From Mycoplasmataceae bacterium (GTDB lineage Bacteria > Bacillota_I > Bacilli_A > Mycoplasmatales > Mycoplasmoidaceae): 64,000 nt of DNA. Shown here one piece after another: positions 53,833 through 63,722 of the stretch. A program made the position numbers and the translations under genes. Positions within the stretch are counted from its first letter, which is position 1, and each line of letters opens with the position of its first letter. The notes under the pieces were generated by a model that saw only the letters and a list, made by a program, of their open reading frames with translations, was not told where the DNA came from and ran no database searches. The stretch is from positions 62,001 through 126,000 of the forward strand of contig JAISBY010000010.1 in assembly GCA_031265955.1 (NCBI GenBank), given 5' to 3'.

Positions 53833-56019
53833 ATGTTAGATTTATCTAAACTTAATCATAATCAGTTAAAAGCGGTTACTGCTGATGATGGACCTATTTT
53901 AATTATTGCAGGAGCTGGTACTGGTAAAACAAGAGTTTTAACTACCAGAATTGCTTATTTAATTGAACACGAAGGATACGATCCGCAAAGGATATTAGCA
54001 TTCACTTTTACAAATAAGGCAGCAAGTGAAATGCGTAATCGTATAAACAATATGTTGATAAATAATTATGTACCATGAATTGGTACATATCATTCCATTT
54101 GTTTAAAAATATTAAAACAAGATATTAATGCATTAGGTAGAGAACAAAATTTTAACATCATTGATGAACATGATCAGTTAGGAATCATTAGTGATATTTA
54201 TAAAGAGGGCGAGATTTACGCTAAAGATATAAAACCCAAAAAAGCTTTAGAAGTGATTGAGAAAATCAAAACAGCAGAAATTGATATTACCAAAATAAAT
54301 TCTATTCATCAACTAAAGGAACTGGGAATCTATAAATGAGAAAGCTTTCCAACGTTTAAATACATTGTGGCTCAGTATGAAAAAAAGTTATTGAGAAATA
54401 ATTTAGTTGATTTCAATGATTTGTTGATCTTAACTCATAAGTTATTGGCTGAACATGTTGTGGTACGTGAAAAATGACAAAATAAATTTGATTACATATT
54501 AGTAGATGAATTTCAAGATACCAACTATATGCAATTTAGATTATTAAATTTATTAATAAATCCAAATAAACAAAATGTATTTGCCGTTGGGGATCCCGAC
54601 CAAACCATTTATACTTGAAGAGGCGCATATCCAAATATCTTTGATGATTATTTAAACAATTTTAAGCATACAAAAACTTATGTTTTGGATTTAAATTATC
54701 GTTCAACAAAAAAAATACTGAAAGTTGCTAATAGTTTAATTGCTCATAACCAGCAAAGAATTGAAAAGGATTTAGTCACTAACAATGATTTTGGCGATAA
54801 TGTCATTTGTTATATTGGAGATACATCACAACAAGAATCACACTATATCGTACAGCAAATTGCGGGTATGATTAAAAATAAAAGTTATGCCTATCATGAA
54901 ATAGCTGTCCTATATCGTGCTAAACATTTATCTCGTAATATTGAACAAGAATTAATTAATAACAATATTCCATATTATGTCTTCGGAGATATTCGTTTTT
55001 ATCAAAGACGAGAAATTAAAGATTTAATTAGCTATTTAAAAGTATTAGTAAAACCAAACGATGAAATTGCATTAAAAAGAATTATTAATGTCCCAACTAG
55101 GGGTATAGGACAAAAAACGGTTGATGCCATTCACAAATATGCTACTGCCAATAATTTATCTTTCTATGAAGTGTTAGTTAAATGTGCTAACGATGAAATC
55201 GATTCTGAATGAAACAAAAAGAATATCAAGACTTTTATGTTGCTGTTAGAACGATTAACTAATGAACCAAAATCAGGAGCATTGGTAGATACATTACAAT
55301 TTATTATCAATGCCACTAAATACAAAGATTATTTGAAAGAATTGGATCAATTTGAAGAACGTTGAGATAATGTTACCGAATTAATAGCGTCATTAGCTGA
55401 ATATCAAAGTAAGTATCCTAATAACAATATGGCAAACTTTTTAGATGAAATAAGTTTATATACCGATAGCAACGATGCTAAGTTGCACGCACGAAATTCA
55501 GTATCGTTGATGACAATTCATTTTGCTAAGGGTACAGAGTTTAAAGTAGTGTTCATAATTGGGATGAACGAAGATATATTTCCGTCAAGTAGAACATTAC
55601 AAGAAGATGATTTAGAAGAAGAAAGAAGAATAGCATATGTGGCAATTACAAGAAGTATGCATAAACTATATTTGACATGCAATCTTGCTTTTTCTCCAAT
55701 CGCTGCCAATAAATTAACTCCATCCCGATTTTTAAAAGAAATAGGGAAAGACAAGTATCACGAAGAACATTCAGAAATGATTTCTATCAGTAAAGCGGAT
55801 TTACAGTGGTATGATTCAGAAAAGCCGTTTGTCGTAGAGGAACAATATAGCGATACTAATATTAAATTTAAAATTGGTGATGTCATTGTGCACACATTAT
55901 TTGGCAGTGGTGTTATTGTCGGCATTAACGGTGATATGCTTGATGTTGCCTTTAAAGCACCGTGGGGAGTCAAGTCATTGATTAAAAATCATAAATCAAT
56001 CAAAAGACTTAAAAACTAA
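53833..56019 (+). CDS. pcrA: ATP-dependent DNA helicase PcrA/UvrD
   Basis: A superfamily 1A helicase for repair and rolling-circle replication. The 728-residue protein has motif I '[11 protein letters not shown]', motif Ia '[14 protein letters not shown]', motif II '[12 protein letters not shown]', motif III '[14 protein letters not shown]', motif IV 'LDLNYRSTK', motif V '[17 protein letters not shown]' and motif VI '[13 protein letters not shown]'. The C-terminal tudor-like end is complete. A TATAAT at 53821-53826 is six bases before the ATG. A terminator hairpin in the 52-base repeat follows. Confidence 0.97.
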
Positions 56020-56048
56020 TCTAGGCACCTAATTAAATAACCGAAAAA

Positions 56049-56100
56049 AATCCGAAAAAATTGCGAAATGATTTTTCGCATTTTTGTTTTATTATTGTCT
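56049..56100 (+). repeat. 52-base direct repeat, copy 1 (terminator)
   Basis: It matches 56440-56491 at 49 of 52 positions. It contains the hairpin TGCGAAA / TTTCGCA (copy 1) followed by TTTTTGTTTT, so it is a terminator module after pcrA. Confidence 0.85.
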
Positions 56101-56150
56101 CTTTGTAGAAAGGAGAAAACGACTAATAAAATAAAAGAATATAATACAAA

Positions 56151-56402
56151 ATGAAATATAAATACTCAATCACAAAAAGAATTGATAAAAATAATGGCGA
56201 GGTAGAGGTAATGAAAATTGGAACTAAAGAGCCAACTGTAAAGATTCTACTAAAGCAAATATTAGCTACACAATTGGAACATACTGAGATGTTAAAAGAA
56301 CATACAACTATGTTGAAATCACATACGACTATGCTGAAAGAACACAAAGATATGCTAAAAGATCATGGTGAACGAATTACAAAATTAGAAAACAATAAAT
56401 AG
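56151..56402 (+). CDS. Small coiled-coil protein with exact heptad repeats
   Basis: The 83-residue protein has a strand-like N-terminal part (1-30) and a coiled coil built from consecutive seven-residue units, HTEMLKE, HTTMLKS, HTTMLKE, HKDMLKD, ending HGERITKLENNK. Met/Leu and Ile occupy the a and d positions. This resembles the DUF16-type coiled coils of M. pneumoniae in pattern only. A TATAAT (56140-56145) is five bases before the ATG. It lies between the two 52-base repeats. Confidence 0.7.
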   Translation: MKYKYSITKRIDKNNGEVEVMKIGTKEPTVKILLKQILATQLEHTEMLKEHTTMLKSHTTMLKEHKDMLKDHGERITKLENNK

Positions 56403-56439
56403 GCTATTTGTATCTGATTACGCTTGAATTAAATGAAAG

Positions 56440-56491
56440 AATCTGAATAAATTGCGAAATGATTTTTCGGATTTTTGTTTTATTATTGTCT
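56440..56491 (+). repeat. 52-base direct repeat, copy 2 (terminator)
   Basis: Second copy of 56049-56100, again directly after a gene. The final base of the hairpin's right arm is changed (TTTTCGG), so this hairpin is one pair shorter. Confidence 0.85.
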
Positions 56492-56566
56492 ATTTAATAG
56501 GAAATTGATATTCGTCTAGGCAAGAAGTGATAGTCTTGTTGAAAAAATAATTTAAGAGATATAAAC

Positions 56567-56572
56567 TATAAT
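56567..56572 (+). promoter_or_regulatory. -10 box of the folate cyclo-ligase gene
   Basis: TATAAT six bases before the ATG at 56579; no ribosome-binding site. Confidence 0.5.
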
Positions 56573-56578
56573 TTTCTT

Positions 56579-57115
56579 ATGCAAGACAATAGGGCAATTA
56601 GACAAAAAATTTTAAAACTTCGTTGAAATCTACAACCGAGCGTTAAAACCAAACTTGATCATCAAATCTACTTAAAAACTTTAAATTACATTATTTCTAA
56701 AAAAATTACTAGGTATATCGCTTTGTATTGACCGATGGAGAACGAAGTAGACACCATTGCTCTAATAGATGAATTGATTAAGAAAGGTTATAAAGTATGC
56801 ATTTCGTATATTAGTAGAAATAAAATGGTGTTCAAACCAATTCGTTCAGTTCATTTTGAACATGAGTATTGGAAAAACATGAGACAGCCAACAATTCAAA
56901 GCACTATCAATGGTAATGATATTGAAACGATGGTAGTGCCTTTAATTGGTTTCAATAATTCTAATTACCGTCTTGGGTATGGGTTTAACCATTACAACGA
57001 TTTCTTGCATACTTATAACATTCACACAATTGGTTTAGCATATGATTTCCAAAGAAATGATGATTTTGTTACAAACCGATATGATAAAATGTTAAAAATG
57101 GTAATTACAAACTAA
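56579..57115 (+). CDS. 5-formyltetrahydrofolate cyclo-ligase
   Basis: The enzyme converts 5-formyl-THF to 5,10-methenyl-THF with ATP, keeping one-carbon units in use. The 178-residue protein begins 'NRAIRQKILKLRW', has 'IALYWPMENEVDT' (family YxPxxxEvdt), 'VVPLIGFNNSNYRLGYGFNHYN' (P..aFd..g.RLGyGgGyYD) and 'TIGLAYDFQ' (GlaYd.q). In the C motif the usual GGGYYD is GFNHYN, so the metal-binding Asp is replaced by Asn, a change that could reduce activity. Two Trp TGA codons. Confidence 0.85.
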
Positions 57116-57116
57116 T

Positions 57117-57905
57117 ATGAAAATTTTATTTATCGGCGATGTCTTTGGTAAAGCGGGTCGACGTGCTATTAAAGAAGAACTACCAAAATTAATTAAAAAT
57201 GAGAATATTAATTGCGTTATTGCTAATGCGGAAAATACAACCCATGGTCGTTCTTTGTCAATCGCGCATTACCAAGAATTGATGAGTTATGGAGTTAACT
57301 ATTTCACTTTTGGCAATCATACATGACACCTTGATGAAATTAAAGAAATACTTGCCAAAAACAATGCAGTAAGACCTTTAAATTTAGTTAAAACTGTAGA
57401 AGAATCAAAATACGGTAAGGGTTCTATTGTTTTTACAATCAACCACAAAACAATTAGATTAACTAATTTATTAGGTAATACCATTGAATGCCATAAGATT
57501 CAAGAAAATCCTTTTCCATTATTTGCTAAATTTCTAGATGAAAATAAAGCTGATATTCATATTGTTGATTTTCACACTGAAACTACTAGCGAGAAAAATG
57601 CTTTCTTATTAACTTTTGCTGGCAAAGTTAGTGCGATTTTAGGAACGCACACTCATGTTCAATCAGCAGATGAAAAAATTTATAAGAATACCGCTTACAT
57701 TACCGATACTGGTATGACTGGTGGGTCATTAGGAGTAATCGGTGCTGAACCTGAAACTATCCTTAATGTTTTTATGGGTAAAGCCGAAAGATTTAGATTA
57801 AGCCCATCTAAAAGTAAATACCAATTTAATGCTGTGTTGCTTTCCTTTGATGATAAAACTAATTTAGTAGAATCTATCAAACGTATTTTCATTTATGAAA
57901 AATAG
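57117..57905 (+). CDS. ymdB: YmdB-type metallophosphodiesterase
   Basis: The 262-residue protein has 'ILFIGDVFGKAGRRAIKE', 'VIANAENTTHGRSLS', 'FTFGNHTWH', 'VDFHTETTSEK' and 'ILGTHTHVQSADE', the metal-binding set of the YmdB/TIGR00282 family. The B. subtilis enzyme hydrolyses 2',3'-cyclic nucleotides and affects RNA decay and biofilm choice. It starts one base after the folate enzyme, with which it is co-transcribed. Confidence 0.93.
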
Positions 57906-57989
57906 AATTAGTTTGTTCTATCTTTCATTCCATTAACAAATTTAATGTGAATAGTTACGATTTCATTTAATTTAAATTTGAAAACAAAG

Positions 57990-57995
57990 TATAAT
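57990..57995 (+). promoter_or_regulatory. -10 box of lipoprotein 58003
   Basis: TATAAT seven bases before the ATG. Confidence 0.5.
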
Positions 57996-58002
57996 TTGGT
58001 TT

Positions 58003-58498
58003 ATGAAAAAATTAAAATTATTAGGAACATTAGCTCCAATTATTGCAGGGGGGGGGAATTGGAATTATCGCAACTTCACTAGCAACAAGTTGTTCAGAAA
58101 CAATAACTCTTGAGATGTATGATACTGATAACGGTACATTTTCTGCAGATGCTAAAGTAAAAATGTCAATGTCCTTTAAAGGTGATGAGAACAACTGAAC
58201 AGTTGGTCAAACATATACAATAGAATTAAGTGGTGTTAATAGCTATAAAAACGGAACAATAGTTGTTCCGGAAGGATCGTGGCGTCTATTTGGTCAACTT
58301 GATAATCCTGAAGATTATGTAGACATTTCATGCGACTATGCAAATTCAAGTTGGAAAATGACTTTCAAACCACTTAAATCTTCTGATGGAATAGAATATG
58401 CTTTCTATCCTACAGGTATTCCCGGTGGCGACCCATGTACTATTAATGGAGTTTCTTTTGATTTCATTTATTCATCAATGTTACGACCTGCTAAATAG
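58003..58498 (+). CDS. Lipoprotein with G tract in the signal peptide (phase OFF)
   Basis: The ATG starts 'MKKLKLLGTLAPIIAGGG'; with the present nine G the frame then runs into about 25 unrelated residues and stops. One frame away the sequence reads 'GIGIIATSLATSC', a complete lipoprotein cleavage box, and stays open to TAG at 58496. Eight G would join them into a lipoprotein of about 164 residues. The body has many Ser, Asp and Tyr and no recognised domain. The signal peptide is related to that of 33308. Expression should vary with tract length. Confidence 0.82.
58048..58056 (+). repeat. Poly-G tract (9 G), lipoprotein 58003
   Basis: Nine G inside the signal peptide. A tract of eight G restores the lipoprotein. 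Confidence 0.9.
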
Positions 58499-58516
58499 AG
58501 TATATTTATACACTAA

Positions 58517-58590
58517 ACGGTTTTAGTTCAAAGGTAGAATAATGGTCTCCAAAACCACTGATGTGGGTTCAATTCCTACAAACCGTGCCA
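58517..58590 (+). tRNA. tRNA-Trp (anticodon CCA)
   Basis: A 74-base cloverleaf with acceptor ACGGTTT / AAACCGT, D stem starting GTTC, anticodon loop CTCCAAA giving CCA at positions 34-36, T loop with GTTCAATTC and an encoded 3' CCA. It reads UGG. A UGA-reading tRNA-Trp (anticodon UCA), needed for the many TGA Trp codons, must lie elsewhere. Confidence 0.95.
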
Positions 58591-58595
58591 AATAA

Positions 58596-58635
58596 ATAAT
58601 TGCAAGGTATCTACTTGCGATTATTTTTTTATTTC
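58596..58635. terminator. Terminator after tRNA-Trp
   Basis: AATAATTGCAAG and CTTGCGATTATT form a 12-bp stem with one G-T pair around GTATCTA, followed by a run of T. Confidence 0.85.
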
Positions 58636-58643
58636 ACTCGAAA

Positions 58644-61600
58644 TTAATTTTCTAGTTTAGTTTGTCGTTTTTTTCTGATTCTTAAAGGGATAGTGATTGC
58701 CAATGCAATTCCGCCGGCAACTACTAAGGCACCAACCGTTCCTAAAACAATTCATAATGTATTGTTATTACTATTCTTATGATGTGGTATGTAATCGCTA
58801 GTCAATAATTGCACTTCAGCAAGTTGCACGTTAGTATCCATGACTAGAACTAATTTATAGTGATTGTAATTTTTAGTTGTATCAAATGAATATTGTTTGG
58901 TTTGATAACGGTATTGGAATAACTGATTATTCACTGAACATAATGAGGTTCACTTATTACCGTTATCTGAGCCTAATAATTGAATTTTGTTAAACTTTTG
59001 GTAATCAAAAGCGGATGTAATTGTAAACATATTGATAGTAAGTGCATTGGTACCACTTAATGTTGCATCTCATTGCAATGAAACATTGTTGCCATTAAAC
59101 GTTACCGAAGTGGTGGCGTCGTTATCAATCGCTGCAGCGATATTTGAGTCATCCGATGCAAAAACATCATAACCAACTGCACCATTATTAATATCTGTTG
59201 GGATTTTACCGTCAATATTTTTATTGCCTCACGATGTTGGAATATTACTCATATTGAACTCCAAAGTATGGTTGCCTTTTAATATTTCGTCTTGGCTAAT
59301 ATAAACGTCTGTGTGGAATTTATTATCAATCTTTAGTGATGATATATATTTGTTGTTAACATTATTATTGTTAGCTAAGATATTCAACTTGTCTCCATTA
59401 TCACGATTTACAATAGCTTTGGTGAATAATGGAGAGGTAACAGTATATTTGCCACTACCCAAAGCTAAATCGTATAAGCCTAACGATGATAAAATACCTC
59501 ATGCTGACATTTCGCCGTTATCTTCGTCCCCACAATAACCTTGACCGATATCAGAACCAACATAAAGTCGTTGTAGAATTTCACGAGTTAAAGCTTGAGT
59601 TTTGCTTGGGCGTCCACTTGCTGCATACATATAAGGAATATGATGCGATGGTTGATTGCTCATACCCAATTCTCCTAGTCTAACATCACGAGCTTCAATC
59701 ATTTCATGAATTGTTTCACCATACGAACCTGGATGGTCAGCTTTTTCTGGTGTCGCAAAAAATGTATCTAATTTTGATAGCAATTGGTTTTGTCCACCAT
59801 AAATTCCAATTAAACCTGGAATGTCAAAAGGAACAGAAAAAGCATAATTTCACCCATTAGTCTCGGTAAATTCATTACCTCATTTGAGTGGATCAAATGG
59901 TTCTCCATCCAAGGTTAAAAAGTTACCACCACCGTCTTTAGCTCTAAAAAAGCCTTCGGTTGTATCAAATATTTTTTGAAAATTTTCAGAACGTCTTAGT
60001 AAGTAATTACCAGTGTCCAATATTTCTTGTTTAGTTTGGCCTGTTTCACTTAATGCCACATTCTCACTTAAATTTTTGTCATTAGCTAATTTGATTGCCA
60101 TTTGCCCAATGGCATAATCACTAATATAACTTTCTAATGATCATGAAGTAACTTCTCGGGCATTACCACCACTTGATGATTCAAACGGCATATAGCCTAA
60201 GAATTCTGATTTATTCAATAATTTGCGGCCCATGTTGCTAGCTTCGCTATAGCGAAGCGCATTAGCCAAGTTGGATTTATAAATATTTAAGGCAGTTGTT
60301 ATATTGGTAATAGCTCCGCTAATGTATGCATCAGAAAAAGCAGCATCACTTGATGTACCAGTCATTAGATCAGCATGCCCAGGAGAAGACCATCTAGCAA
60401 CATATCCAGAATCTTGATATTGAAGTAAGAACCCTTCAACAAGTTCTTGCGCAAATTTTGGATAAAGTAACGAGTAGGTTGGTCATACTGTTCGGTATGT
60501 GTCTCAAAAACCATTATTTACATACATCTTGCCGTTACTAATTTGAGCATTAGTGTTTGTGTCGGTTGCAGTTCCGATTTGTGGAAGCATCGGACTAGCG
60601 TATTGATAAATGGGGTTAGTCAAAGTTCCGGTATTTTCAAATTGTTCGTTTGGATATAAATTCAAACGATATAGGTTGGAATACATGGTTACTTTTTGAG
60701 TATATGTGGCATTAGAACCTTTAAGATCAATAGCGCTTAATCTTTCTTGTCATTTACTAGTAGCTTCATTTTTAACTTGGTCAAAAGTTAAATTTGAAGA
60801 GTTATTCATAAGTTCCAATTGAAAATTCTTCTTCGCTTGGTCTAAACTTATGAACGAAGAAGACACTCTAATTTCAATTGGTTGATTATTCGATGTATCG
60901 AATGTTGCTGTGCCATAATCTTCTATAGTGCCTTGACTTGAAGATGGTGGTTTAGTGAATTCTCCATAGATAAACATTCGACTTCTTCCTACACTTAAAT
61001 TGCTACCACCATCTACTCAGCCTGAAAATGTATTATTGACAAAATCAAATTTTCGGGTATTACTACTTAATATATAAGAATCAAATATTAAAGAACCACT
61101 AGTTTGACTGCTTGGGTAAGTAACTTTAAATACAGCAGCATGACTTGTTGGTGTCATTTCAACTTTAATATTGTTTTCAAAAGTAACAGAATAATAATCT
61201 GGTTGTGCAATTTCGTTTTCGTGCTGATATTCAAGTTTTCGAGCATTTCTTGTTAGATTGTCTCGAACTGTCACATCTTTGATAGTCGGCATGATTTCGA
61301 ATCGATTACGGTCACCCATTCATGGACTCGGTTCATGAGATATTGCAAAACCATTTAATTCTGGTAGGTTATTCGCTGAAGCATTTTCCTTGTATTGGTA
61401 CAATCAATTAGCACTATCACTTTGAATTGATACTGGAGTATAAAAATTAAATCCATTTGGAGTAGCGGTTGCTGGAAAATTATTACCTCGTGAGAAAGAA
61501 CCACTAGAATTAGTACCGCGTCTGGTATCAACATATTCTGTTAAATTACTTGGCTCGGTAACAGGGGTGGGAACAGCAATTTTTATATCGTCAACATAAC

Positions 61601-62372
61601 CGACGATGGGTTGCTGCGCAATCGGTTGAGAAAATTTATATTCCAAAAGTATTTTTTGAACATACTTACCGGCGATTGGGTTCAAATCAATGACTTTAGA
61701 ATTTCATTGGTCAGCATACAAGACTTTTGAGTCGCCTTGTTGTGTTGGTGTTATACCATAACCATATTGATCAGTAACTCCCACTGTTTCAGAAAGTAAT
61801 TTAGTATTAGTTCCTGTACCATCATCACTATATTCCAAGTCTACTGTTATATAAGTTGAAGCATAATTTAAAAAATTGATTGCAACACTTGCATTTCTGG
61901 TGTCTGGCCCCAAAGATGGAAATATCTTATAAGAAAGGACTGAACCTTCTTCCACTTGTGATGGGAAGAAACCAGAATCTGTAGTACTATCAAAGATTGT
62001 TGCTGTAAATTCTGTAAGACTATTGGCAGTTTCTGTTTCCCCGTCATATTTGAATGTATTCATTCCGGTTCAACCAACATTGTCGGTAATGTTATATCCT
62101 TCTCCAGTTGAAGGCCCCCCCACGTTTGGGCCGACGCTTAGACTACTTGTGTTAAAATTAGTTGGAGTGGTTGAAAAATCATTAATTTTAGCTCTGGATG
62201 TTTCTCCAGTTTCAAATGAACGATAAAACTTTACATCCTCTACATCGTTTTTAGCTAAAGTTGCTTTTATTTCTTTCGCCACCATTGGAATAGTTGGTGT
62301 AAGAAGCGCAGTGGCACAAGCTGTAGCCAATATTATTTTTCTTGATTGGTATTTTTTATTTTTGAAATGCAT
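58644..62372 (-). CDS. Surface-anchored GH92 alpha-mannosidase
   Basis: GH92 enzymes remove alpha-mannose (mainly 1,2-linked) from high-mannose N-glycans. The 1242-residue protein has an N-terminal signal sequence (about 12-34), a beta-rich domain (about 60-240), the GH92 catalytic domain with the hallmark 'GDEDNGEMSAWGILSSLGLY' near residue 960, a C-terminal galactose-binding-like domain (about 1055-1200), then one transmembrane helix and a basic tail (RIRKKRQTKLEN). It is therefore held outside by its C terminus. TGA Trp codons recur throughout. A run of seven G at about residue 86 keeps the frame open at present. Export and catalysis are well supported; linkage specificity is not. Confidence 0.93.
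62115..62121 (-). repeat. Poly-G tract (7 G on the coding strand) in the GH92 gene
   Basis: Seven C on the plus strand encode Val-Gly-Gly near the start of the mature enzyme. The frame is open; a one-base change would end translation early. Confidence 0.85.
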
Positions 62373-62400
62373 TCAAAAATTATAAATTTTTATTTGGCAA

Positions 62401-63258
62401 TTACTTAATGAGAGTTAAGGCACCATTGATATTGGCATCGTTACTATCATGACACTTTTCTAGCTTAAAAGACTTTGTTTGCCCAGATAGTTTCATTAAA
62501 TGATCTACTTTTTTTGTTAATAATTTCATGTATGTTTTATTGGCAGAAATAGCTCCGCCAATAAATACATATTTGACATCTAGAAAAAGTGCGTGATTAA
62601 TAATTACTTTTGATAAATTAAATACTACTTCGTCAATAATTTTGGTAGCAATCTTACTTTTTCCATATAAAGTAATAATGTCTTTACCATTTAGCTTTTT
62701 ACTAGTCTGATTAAAATAACGGCTGGTAATGGCGTATGTAGATGTTGCGGTAGAGATGTTGTAAAACTTTTTGTTTTTTAATTCACTGACACCAATACCA
62801 ACTTCGCCAGCCCCACCGTGTGAGCCTTTGTATAATTTTCCACCAATAATTGTAGCACCACCTAGACCCGTACCAACTACTAATACGATAGCATTATCAA
62901 TGGAAGGATTGAGACTTAATTCATAAAGTGCTGCACAATTAGCATCGTTTTCAATAAAGACCGGAATATGTCGTTTGGCAAAAAATGTTTTCCAATTAAC
63001 ATTGTTGTAATTATTAATGCCACCTAGCCCAGAAATTTTGCCCGTTTTATTATCAACAATGCCAAGACTTGATATAGCTATCTTGGTAATAGGGTATTTT
63101 TGTTTTAAGGTAGTATAAAGTTTATCAACAATGCTTAAGATTTCTTTATTATTAATTATTTTATGATAATGAATGGTGTTGCTAAATATAGGCTTACGTT
63201 GTAAATTAAAAACTTTAAATTTGAGGGACGTTCCACCAATATCTAGAACTAAATACAT
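62401..63258 (-). CDS. ROK-family sugar kinase
   Basis: The 285-residue protein has 'LVLDIGGTSLKFKVF' (phosphate loop 1), 'FIENDANCAALYE' (catalytic Asp) and 'VVGTGLGGATIIGGKLYKGSHGGAGEVGI', the ROK signature. The zinc-binding His/Cys set of many ROK kinases is absent. In this place, next to a mannosidase, it may phosphorylate mannose or N-acetylmannosamine. Spacing to the GH92 gene is 28 bases and to the EIIA gene 2 bases, so they form a transcript. Confidence 0.9.
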   Translation of the reverse strand: MYLVLDIGGTSLKFKVFNLQRKPIFSNTIHYHKIINNKEILSIVDKLYTTLKQKYPITKIAISSLGIVDNKTGKISGLGGINNYNNVNWKTFFAKRHIPVFIENDANCAALYELSLNPSIDNAIVLVVGTGLGGATIIGGKLYKGSHGGAGEVGIGVSELKNKKFYNISTATSTYAITSRYFNQTSKKLNGKDIITLYGKSKIATKIIDEVVFNLSKVIINHALFLDVKYVFIGGAISANKTYMKLLTKKVDHLMKLSGQTKSFKLEKCHDSNDANINGALTLIK

Positions 63259-63260
63259 AT

Positions 63261-63722
63261 TTAAATAATTTCTACTTTATTAATTAGTTCAAATAATTGC
63301 TGTTGGGTAGTTGCAGTTGTTAAAGAACTGCGAAATTCTTCATCAACTAATTTACGAGCAATAGAAGAAAGAATTTTAATGTGTTGGTCACCACTAACAT
63401 CATCTGGAATTGCTAAAGCAATTGCAATTTTAACTAGTGATTGATCAATGGAATCTCATTCGACTGGAGTTTTGAACTTAAAAACAAAAACACCCGCTTT
63501 AGTAATTTCTTTAATTCGAGCATGAGGGATGGCAATACCGTCATTAAAACCAGTGGTGCCTTCGCTTTCTCGTTTTTTTAAACCCTTGTAGCATTTTTTA
63601 AAGTCATTAGAAACTCCGCCATCTACAAATTTTTGAGCGATATATTTAAAAGCTTCCTTTTGAGAGCTAACATCAACGTCTACATTAATGTGGTTGATAT
63701 TGAATATTTCTTGATTAATCAT
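63261..63722 (-). CDS. PTS EIIA component, fructose/mannitol family
   Basis: EIIA passes phosphate from HPr to a sugar permease. The 153-residue protein has 'GIAIPHARI', whose His is the phosphorylation site, and 'KRESEGTTGFNDG' just before it, the family's (K)RE...TGig.g. The start is at the ATG at 63722 behind AGGAGAAG; the upstream gene overlaps by eight bases. A stand-alone EIIA here could serve a mannosyl-glycerate-type or fructose-type permease. One Trp TGA. Confidence 0.9.

Noticed and set aside
56049-56491. CRISPR array
   Set aside because: Only two copies with a 340-base gene between them, and each contains a terminator.
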